Below are positions 23,381 to 29,664 of a DNA stretch of 32,915 nt, one piece after another. Every line of letters begins with the position of its first letter. The first letter of the stretch is position 1. This stretch comes from Pseudomonadota bacterium (GTDB lineage Bacteria; Myxococcota_A; UBA796; CAJQPC01), in assembly GCA_024228935.1 (NCBI GenBank), contig JAAESX010000282.1:1-32915 (forward strand), given 5' to 3'. A model generated the notes under the pieces. It had not been told where the DNA came from, made no database searches, and worked only from the letters and a program-made list of their open reading frames with translations. A program made the position numbers and the translations under genes.

Positions 23381-25212
23381 CAAATGGCCTTGATCGAGCC
23401 GGTGTAGAAGCCGTCCAGCACGTCCTTGTGCTTGGCCTCGATGACCTTGCGCTTCACCTTCAAGCTGGGCGTCAGCTCCTTCTCCTCGATGCTCCAGTCG
23501 CGGTCCAGGATGGCGAACTTCTTGATGGTCTCGTAGCTGGGCAGGTCCTTGTTCATCGCATCGACCGCCTTCTGGACGAGCGCGATGACGGCGGGCTCGG
23601 TCGAGAGCTGCGCGACGGTCCGACCGGGCAGGTCGTGGTCCTCGGCCCAGACCGGGATGCCCTCGGGATCCAGCGTGACGAGCGCGGTGCAGAAGTTCCG
23701 GGCGTTTCCGTGGACCAGCACCTGGGACAGGTACGGGCACAGGGCCTTGAGCTTGGACTCCAGCGCCTGGGGAGCGACGTACTTGCCGCCCGAGGTCTTG
23801 ATGAGGTCCTTCTTCCGGTCCGTGATCTTGAGGAAGCCGTCCGGGTCGATCTCGCCGATGTCGCCGGTCAGCAGCCAGCCGTCCTGGAGCGTCTCGGCGG
23901 TCTTCTCGCCGAGCCCGTAGTAGCCGCGCATGATGCCGCGGCTCTTCATCAGGATCTCGCCGTCGTCGGCGATCTTCAGCTCGGTGCCCGGCATGGGCAG
24001 GCCGACCGTACCGAACCGGAACTGGTCAGGCCGGTTCACCACGCTCGCCGCGCTGGACTCGGTCAGACCGTAGCCCTCGCAGATGAGGATGCCCGCGGCG
24101 TGGAAGAACTCGGCCATATCACGGCTCAAGGGGGCGGAACCGCTGATGAAGTACTGGATCCGACCGCCGAAACGAGCCCGCAGCTTCGAGAACACGAGGC
24201 GGTCCGCGATGCGGCGCTTGAGCTCGAGGAACGGCCCGGGCTCGCCGCCCTTCTGCTGGATGGCGGAGACCTCCTTGCCGACGGCGAGCGCCCACTTGAA
24301 GATGCGGAGCTTGGCCCCGCCGGCCTCCTCGGCCCCCGTGACGACCTTGTTGTAGACCTTCTCGAAGATGCGGGGAGCGGCCGCCATGAAGGTCGGGCGC
24401 ACGATGCTGAGGTTGTCGATGATCTTGGGGATGCGACCGTCGATGGCGGTCGGGACAGGGCCGACCAGCGTGGCGATCTCCAGGACCTTGCCGAAGCTAT
24501 GGCTCATGGGCAGCCACAGGAATTGCTTGTGGCCGTCGGCGAAGAGGCCCAGCTGGTCGAGCGCCTCGCCCGTGTAGACCCAACAGTCGTGCAGCAGCTC
24601 GACGCCCTTGGGGGTGCCGGTCGTGCCCGAGGTGTAGATCAGCGTCGCCAGCTTGTCCGGCGTGATCGCGTCGATGGTCTCCCGCCAGGACTCGGGGGTC
24701 GCGTCGTCGAACTCGAGCCCCTTCTCCTCAAGGGCGTCCAGCCGCATGACCCAGCCGTCGGCGCTGGTCGAGCCGTCGATGGTCACGACCTGGCGGACGT
24801 TGGGGATGCGGTCCCGCACCGCGAGCAGCTTCTCGATCTGGTCGTCGTTCTCGGCGAGCACCACCACGGCGCCGGAGTCCGAGATGATGAACTCGCTCTC
24901 CTCGGCCGTGGAGCTCGGGTAGATGGTCGTGGTCGCGGCGCCGGCGCACAAGATGCCGAAGTCGCACAGGATCCACTCGACGCGGGTCGCGCACAGGATG
25001 GCGACTCGCTCCTCGGGCTGCACCCGGATGGCCTTCAGCCCCGACGCGATGCGGCGGACGCGCTCGCCGACCTCGGCCCACTTCATGGTGTGCCAGGCCT
25101 CGCGGCTGTCGGGGTAGTAGAACGCGTCCTCGCTCGCAGACTCGGCGACACGATGGACGAGCATCGCGGCGACGCTCGCGTGCTTCAAGGTGGGGGTGGG
25201 CTCGGCGACCAT
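23380..25212 (-). CDS. fadD: long-chain acyl-CoA synthetase (AMP-forming)
   Basis: 610-residue member of the adenylate-forming superfamily that activates fatty acids to acyl-CoA with ATP. Seen: the P-loop-like LIYTSGTTGTPKG, YGLTESSAASVV, GWLLTGDIGEIDPDGFLKITDRKKDLIKT (A8 hinge region) and a C-terminal ELTPSLKVKRKVI, the usual site of the catalytic lysine. The sequence style (CATRVEWILCDFGILCAGA, IYPSSTAEE, WLPMSHSFGKV) is that of the FadD15/LACS group. GAGGAG sits 5 bases before the ATG. Length is normal. It opens a coupled set (fadD, propeller, M15 peptidase, HDOD protein) and follows the outer-membrane-type protein by 49 bases. Confidence 0.92.
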   Translation of the reverse strand: MVAEPTPTLKHASVAAMLVHRVAESASEDAFYYPDSREAWHTMKWAEVGERVRRIASGLKAIRVQPEERVAILCATRVEWILCDFGILCAGAATTTIYPSSTAEESEFIISDSGAVVVLAENDDQIEKLLAVRDRIPNVRQVVTIDGSTSADGWVMRLDALEEKGLEFDDATPESWRETIDAITPDKLATLIYTSGTTGTPKGVELLHDCWVYTGEALDQLGLFADGHKQFLWLPMSHSFGKVLEIATLVGPVPTAIDGRIPKIIDNLSIVRPTFMAAAPRIFEKVYNKVVTGAEEAGGAKLRIFKWALAVGKEVSAIQQKGGEPGPFLELKRRIADRLVFSKLRARFGGRIQYFISGSAPLSRDMAEFFHAAGILICEGYGLTESSAASVVNRPDQFRFGTVGLPMPGTELKIADDGEILMKSRGIMRGYYGLGEKTAETLQDGWLLTGDIGEIDPDGFLKITDRKKDLIKTSGGKYVAPQALESKLKALCPYLSQVLVHGNARNFCTALVTLDPEGIPVWAEDHDLPGRTVAQLSTEPAVIALVQKAVDAMNKDLPSYETIKKFAILDRDWSIEEKELTPSLKVKRKVIEAKHKDVLDGFYTGSIKAI

Positions 25213-25261
25213 GGGATCTCCTCGGATGAAGAGGAGGTATCCCGTCTATTCGAGGCGCGGC

Positions 25262-25771
25262 CTACCAGTTCACGCCGGTCGTGAGGCCAGCCCGCCAGTC
25301 GCCGTCGACGTCGGGGATGTAGTACGCGTGAATGGGCACATTGAAGCTGCCCGCGTTGGCCGTGAAGCCGCCGGCCGCGACCATGTGCACGTACTTCTCG
25401 TTCACGTCGAAGGGCGAGATGTTGGGCCCGACGCCGATCTGCGCCATCTTGTTCAGCTCGAAGCCGACGAGCACGTTGGCGGTCGGGATGAAGAGCGACT
25501 GGTTGATGCCGGACAGGCTGAGGTTCTCGACGGCGATGACCGTGAGCCACTCGCCGCCGGCCAGGCGCTGCGTGAACTCGTACCCCATGACGAACATGTG
25601 GGGCGTCTTCACCTTGGGGTGGGTCGCCGCGTTGTTGGCGTAGGCGTACCCGAGCCGGAACCCGTGCAGGCTCTTCTTGTAGATGATCGCGTCGTCATCG
25701 GGCTCCTCGACGACCTTGGCGGCCTGGACGTCGTTGGCGAAGAGGGCGGCGGCGAGCGTGAAGAGGGTCAT
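25262..25771 (-). CDS. outer-membrane-type small beta protein
   Basis: 169 residues; GGAG 6 bases before ATG 25771. A signal peptide is visible (MTLFTLAAALFANDVQA, then AKVVEEPDDD). The mature part has alternating polar/hydrophobic beta strands (FRLGYAYANNAA, PHMFVMGYEFTQRL, WLTVIAVENLSLSG, VLVGFELNKMAQIGVGPNI, HMVAAGGFTANAG). It ends TGVNW with a C-terminal aromatic residue, the usual BAM recognition feature. I infer a small outer-membrane beta-barrel of eight or fewer strands. No family name is possible. It is upstream of fadD on the same strand, 49 bases away. That invites a fatty-acid uptake idea, but nothing in the sequence identifies a ligand. Confidence 0.75.
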   Translation of the reverse strand: MTLFTLAAALFANDVQAAKVVEEPDDDAIIYKKSLHGFRLGYAYANNAATHPKVKTPHMFVMGYEFTQRLAGGEWLTVIAVENLSLSGINQSLFIPTANVLVGFELNKMAQIGVGPNISPFDVNEKYVHMVAAGGFTANAGSFNVPIHAYYIPDVDGDWRAGLTTGVNW

Positions 25772-25886
25772 CCTGGACTCCGGTGCGTGGCGGTCACACC
25801 CTCCAAAGCAACCGCCGTGCCAGCTCACAAGCGCGCGGGATCTCGTGGATCGCGGGGCCCTGTTGTCATCCGTGGACGACGGGGTG

Positions 25887-26756
25887 TCACGCGGGGGCGA
25901 CACCCGGCGGCAGCTGACCCAGGAGCGCCGCCCTTCCCACCGCTTCGGTCCCCTCGCGCACCGGCATCGGGAAAGGGCCGAGCGCCCGGACGAGCAGCTC
26001 GACGCCGAAGTGCCGGGCGAAGCACGAGCGGTGGTCCGGCTGCAGGGCCTGGGGGTCGACCTCGTCCCGGTAGCTCCGGTCGAAGGCCGCCCAGGCTGGC
26101 AGCGCATCCGCGAGCCACAGGTGCGCGGCCAGATGCGCGGTGTCCTGCATGGGCTGACCGAAGTGGGCCAGCTCCCAGTCGATGACGCGGGCCCCCCAGC
26201 CATCGACCAGCACGCTCGGCGGCCACAGGTCCCCCATCACGAGGCAGACCCCCGGCTGCATGAGGCGCACGCCGAGAGCCGGGTCGTAGCGCTGGTAGCA
26301 AAGGGCGTTCCGCGTGGCCTGGACTCCATCGTTGGCCATCCCGCGCACGCTGGCGGACCGGGCGTGGAGCCGGCCGATGAAGCGACCGAGCGCCGCCGCC
26401 GCCTCGGGAGAGGGTCGCTCGCCCAGGTGCGGCAGGTCCCCCAGGTCCTCGAGGATGAGGGTCTCCCCCGCGCGGTCCAGCAGCCGAGGTGGCCGGACCT
26501 GGGGCGAGGCCACGTCCTGGAGCACGCCCCCTTGCCCCAGCATGCGGAGCGCGCGCTCCTCGAACCCGATGCGCGCCACATCGAGCGGGACGTCCGGGGC
26601 GCTGGCCACGTACGGCGGCGCGTGCTTCACGACGACCGATCCGCCCGAGCCGACCACGCGCCAGACGTGGTTCAGCAGCCCACCCGTGAGCACCTGGGCC
26701 TGACTGGCGCCGAGCTGGGGCAGCCGCTCGCGGACATGCGCGACGGGGTCGATCAC
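25887..26756 (-). CDS. aminoglycoside-phosphotransferase / methylthioribose-kinase-like protein
   Basis: 289 residues from GTG 26756, overlapping the upstream stop (GTGA). Small-molecule kinase of the APH fold. Seen: LTGGLLNHVWRV (glycine loop), VVVKH (Lys44, ATP), ILEDLGDL hinge, catalytic loop GDLWPPSVLV (Asp176) and VIDWELAHFGQP (Asp193, metal). The usual His of HGD is Met here and the usual Asn is Ser; the Ser is shared with methylthioribose kinases (GDLHTGS). The gene is coupled to a nucleoside phosphorylase resembling methylthioadenosine phosphorylase, so a role in methylthioadenosine/methylthioribose salvage is plausible. However, phosphorolysis already gives a phosphorylated sugar, so the exact substrate is open. 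Confidence 0.75.
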   Translation of the reverse strand: MIDPVAHVRERLPQLGASQAQVLTGGLLNHVWRVVGSGGSVVVKHAPPYVASAPDVPLDVARIGFEERALRMLGQGGVLQDVASPQVRPPRLLDRAGETLILEDLGDLPHLGERPSPEAAAALGRFIGRLHARSASVRGMANDGVQATRNALCYQRYDPALGVRLMQPGVCLVMGDLWPPSVLVDGWGARVIDWELAHFGQPMQDTAHLAAHLWLADALPAWAAFDRSYRDEVDPQALQPDHRSCFARHFGVELLVRALGPFPMPVREGTEAVGRAALLGQLPPGVAPA

Positions 26757-27475
26757 GAGAAGCGGAACAGCGTGTTGGCGAAGGGGACGGCGGGCGCCGA
26801 CGCCAGGAAGTGCTCCACGACGGCCAGCTGCTCGGCGCGGGAGCGCTCGAGTGACTCGGCGATTCCGGTCCGGTCCGGGGCCGGGTGATCCGGGTGGCTG
26901 AGCTTGTGTCCGACCACCAGGGCCGCACAGGGGATGCCGAGCTCGTTGGCGATCACCAGCTCGGGCGCGACGCTCATCGAGTTCACCTGGGCGCCCGTGC
27001 TCGCCAGCCACCTGTTCTCGGCCGGGGTCTTGGTCCGCGGCCCCGGCACGAAGCTGAAGACAACGCCATCAACCCTGAACTGTTCACGAATCTACGAGTT
27101 CAGCGCAGTCGAGACCAGACCGTCCTCGAGCACCAGGTGCCCGCCGCCTTCGTCGAAGACGGTGCAGACGCCCCCGCTCGGCAGGCGCATGTCGGGCCAC
27201 AGGACGTCCTCGACGAGCAGCAGTCGGTCCAGCGGCACGGCCGGATCGAGCACCCCGACCGGCGAGGTGACGAGCAGCCGCGTCACCCCCAGCTGGGCGA
27301 GCGCCACGGCGTTCGCTCGCCAAGGGATCTGGTGCGGCAGGCCGTGCCGGTACAGGACGAAGCCGTCGGCGTGCTCGTGGATCCGAGCGAGTCCGAAGCG
27401 CGTGTGCACCACGACCTCGCGGCCCCGGGGACCCTGGTCGTGGAACGCGCTCCCGAGGACGACGGCCTTGCTCAT
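26753..27475 (-). pseudogene. MTAP/PNP-type nucleoside phosphorylase interrupted by in-frame TAG
   Basis: The frame from ATG 27475 gives 127 residues (KAVVLGSAFHDQGPRG, YRHGLPHQIPWRANAVALAQLGV, LVTSPVGVLDP, the PNP-family phosphate/base region). It then meets TAG at 27092-27094 after STALNS. With no frameshift it continues IREQFRVDGVVFSFVPGPRTKTPAE, where GPRTKTPAE is the family's GPRFET-type motif, then AQVNSMSVAPELVIANELGIPCAALVVG, to TGA 26753-26755. The full length of about 240 is normal for methylthioadenosine/purine nucleoside phosphorylases, which cleave the nucleoside with phosphate. A CAG (Gln) to TAG change is the simplest explanation. ATGs at 27484 and 27487 are alternative starts. 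Either a true nonsense mutation or a sequence error. The coupled downstream kinase gene is intact. Confidence 0.8.
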
Positions 27476-27509
27476 GTGGACCATCATCCCCCCGGGATAC
27501 GTTCCGGTC

Positions 27510-28562
27510 ATGCTCCTGCTGACCCTCGCCTGCGCCCGTTCTCCCCTCGAGCTCGCCTGGGAGGAGGGCCTCGACATCTCCGAGGTCGCGCTCGTCGACG
27601 GCGTGATCTATGCGACCGACGGCCCAATGCTCCTGGGCATCGACGTGGCCAGCGGGGGCACGATGTGGAGCACCGAGATGCCCGACGCCGCGGGGGGCAT
27701 GCCCGTGGTCACCGGCGCGGACGAGGTCGTGACCTGGGCCGAGGCGGGCGTCTTCGTGTACGACCTCGACGGCCTGATGCTGTGGAGCCTGAGCGCGGAC
27801 ATGGTCGTGCAGGAGCCTCCGGCGGTCGGGGCGGACGACACGCTCTACCTGGTGGGACTCACGCTCGCGCAGGACCAGGCACTCCTGACCGCGCTCACGT
27901 CCGACGGCGTGGCCTGGCAGACCCCGTTCGAGGCGGGGCGTCCGATCGGGCAGCCCGCGGTGGGCGCCGACGGGACGATCTACGTCGTGCTGACAGACGG
28001 CACCGGCGGGCTCCTGGCGGCGGTCGACGACGACGGGAACCGGCTGTGGCAGACCCTGCTGGACGGCGCGTCCGCCAACACCGAGGTCATCCCTCACCAA
28101 GGGCTCCACGTGCTGGAGGCGGGGGTCATCACCGAGCTGGACCCGGCGACCGGCGAGGTGCTGGGCACCAGCGAGGGGGTCGGCCTGACCTTCGACGGCG
28201 CGGTGTCGGTCCGCTCGGGCGACGGACTCGTGGTCACCGGCCGGGAAGACGAGGCCGAGGAGTTCCTGGAATACACGTGCAACCGCACGGTCCTGGGGGA
28301 CGACGGCGCCGCGTACACCGCGTGCGTGCTGCCCGATGACCCCGGCCGGACGCTGGTCTTCGACGCCAAAGGCAAGGCCCGGGTCGGCGACGTGGCGGAC
28401 TTCGCGGCCGTGACGACGCTTCCAGCGCCGCTGGTCTGGGACGGCACGCTCGTCTACCAGCTCGACGCGGGCCTGGTGGCCTACAGCGGGGCCGCGAGCG
28501 ATGTCGCGACCGGCTGGCCCCGTCGCCGCGCCGACCAGCGGAACACCAACCGCGCGAAGTGA
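27510..28562 (+). CDS. PQQ-type beta-propeller lipoprotein
   Basis: 350 residues from ATG 27510: MLLLTLACARSP, lipobox Cys8. An in-frame ATG at 27474 (MWTIIPPGYVP...) is an alternative that would overlap the leftward gene's start. Repeating blades of the PQQ/BamB-like type follow: ALVDGVIYATDGPMLLGIDV, VVTWAEAGVFVYDLDGLMLW, AVGADDTLYLVGLTL, AVGADGTIYVVLTDG, AAVDDDGNRLWQTLL, VITELDPATGEVLG, ending GWPRRRADQRNTNRAK. The repeat GADxTxYxV is typical. It has no enzyme motif and is probably a surface or periplasmic binding scaffold. No strong ribosome site is seen before either start. The stop overlaps the next ATG (TGATG). Confidence 0.8.
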   Translation: MLLLTLACARSPLELAWEEGLDISEVALVDGVIYATDGPMLLGIDVASGGTMWSTEMPDAAGGMPVVTGADEVVTWAEAGVFVYDLDGLMLWSLSADMVVQEPPAVGADDTLYLVGLTLAQDQALLTALTSDGVAWQTPFEAGRPIGQPAVGADGTIYVVLTDGTGGLLAAVDDDGNRLWQTLLDGASANTEVIPHQGLHVLEAGVITELDPATGEVLGTSEGVGLTFDGAVSVRSGDGLVVTGREDEAEEFLEYTCNRTVLGDDGAAYTACVLPDDPGRTLVFDAKGKARVGDVADFAAVTTLPAPLVWDGTLVYQLDAGLVAYSGAASDVATGWPRRRADQRNTNRAK

Positions 28563-29179
28563 TGCAGGTCGTCTTCGAGTCCGACGCCTGGCTGGTCGTC
28601 GACAAGCCCGCCGGCTGGCTGACCGTGCCCGCGCGGCACCCGGACGACCCTCGAACCGTGCTGAGGCGCGAGCTGGAGAAGACCGGCGTGGCGCTCCCCT
28701 GTCATCGGCTCGACGCGCCGGTCTCCGGGCTCATCGTGTTTGCCCGGACGAGGGCGGCCCACAAGGAGGCGAACCGGGCGTTCGAGCACGGGCGCGTCGC
28801 GAAGACATACGAGGCCTGGACGTCCGGACCGGTCCCGCAGGCGCCCGTACAGGAGTGGCGGTGCCTGCTCGCTCGCGGCAAGCGGCGCTCGTACGAGGCC
28901 CCCCACGGGAAGGAGAGCCACACCACGGCCGAGGTCTCCCCGAGCGCGGTCGTGCCCGACCCGCTGGTCCGTTGGCTCCTTCGACCGCACACCGGGCGGA
29001 CTCACCAGCTGCGCGTGCACTGCGCCCAGGCGGGGCACCCCATCGCGGGGGACACGCTCTATGGGTCTGACATCGCATGGGAATCCGGCATCGCACTGCG
29101 CGCCGTCCGACTGGAGACGCGCCTGGACGGGCTGCCCCCGGTGTTGACGGTACCGGGGCTGGTAGACTCACGCGCATGA
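28562..29179 (+). CDS. RluA-family RNA pseudouridine synthase
   Basis: 205-residue cytoplasmic enzyme converting uridine to pseudouridine in rRNA or tRNA. Seen: VVDKPAGWLTVPAR, the catalytic motif HRLDAPVSGLIVFAR (Asp51), AKTYEAW, and LLRPHTGRTHQLRVHCAQAGHPIAGDTLYG. It lacks an S4 RNA-binding domain and is on the short side, as in the RluA/TruC-like single-domain members. The RLDxxTSG threonine is valine here. The RNA target cannot be told from sequence. It is coupled to the upstream propeller gene (TGATG) and to the downstream coiled-coil gene (ATGA), giving a run of four genes with overlapping codons. Confidence 0.9.
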   Translation: MQVVFESDAWLVVDKPAGWLTVPARHPDDPRTVLRRELEKTGVALPCHRLDAPVSGLIVFARTRAAHKEANRAFEHGRVAKTYEAWTSGPVPQAPVQEWRCLLARGKRRSYEAPHGKESHTTAEVSPSAVVPDPLVRWLLRPHTGRTHQLRVHCAQAGHPIAGDTLYGSDIAWESGIALRAVRLETRLDGLPPVLTVPGLVDSRA

Positions 29180-29664
29180 GCCACGACGCGCAGGAACAGG
29201 CAGAGCTGGAGGCCACCCTCGCCCGACAGGCCGAGGAACTGGAGGAGGCGCGCGGTCGCCTCGCCGAGGCCGCCGCCGCCCTCGAGGAAGCGGACGCCGA
29301 GGTCGAGCGCTGCGAAAAGGCGCTGTCCGAGCGCGAGGCCGAGGGTGCCCGCCTGCAGCAGGCCGCCGCCGACGCCGACAAGGAGGTCACCCGCTGCCGC
29401 GAGGAGCGAGACCGGGCCCGTGGCGAGCTGGAGGAGGCCCAGGAGGCCGAGCGCGCCCGCAAGGCCCGCATGGCCGAGCAGCAGGCCGCCGCCGATGCCC
29501 AGCAGGCCGAGATCGACGCAGAGATCGCCAAGCTCGAGTCCGAGCAGGCCGCGCTCACGGCCGAGATCGCCGAGGCCGACACCGAGCTGGAGCGCCTGGC
29601 GGCCGAGGACGCCGCGCTGGTCGATGAGATCAAGGCGCTGCGGGAGGAGCTCGGAGCCGGCTGA
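29176..29664 (+). CDS. coiled-coil protein
   Basis: 162 residues, ATG overlapping the RluA stop (ATGA). Apart from a few terminal residues it is one continuous Ala/Glu/Arg-rich coiled coil (EATLARQAEELEEARGRL, KEVTRCREERDRARGELEE, ALTAEIAEADTELERLA). It has no signal peptide, no membrane segment and no glycine or proline break. It is likely a cytoplasmic structural or scaffold partner of the next protein, to which it is coupled (TGATG) and which is also largely coiled coil. Database hits to SMC/myosin-like proteins would be compositional. Function unknown. Confidence 0.8.
   Translation: MSHDAQEQAELEATLARQAEELEEARGRLAEAAAALEEADAEVERCEKALSEREAEGARLQQAAADADKEVTRCREERDRARGELEEAQEAERARKARMAEQQAAADAQQAEIDAEIAKLESEQAALTAEIAEADTELERLAAEDAALVDEIKALREELGAG

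Noticed and set aside
23428..25284. Long plus-strand frame antisense to fadD
   Set aside because: The adenylate-forming enzyme motifs on the minus strand are complete; the antisense product has no features.
6120..27094. Recoding of TAG/TAA as sense codons
   Set aside because: Several ordinary genes in the window end at TAG (galE, FIST, the HDOD-like protein, GH31), and the three internal stops have no common flanking sequence or readthrough signal.
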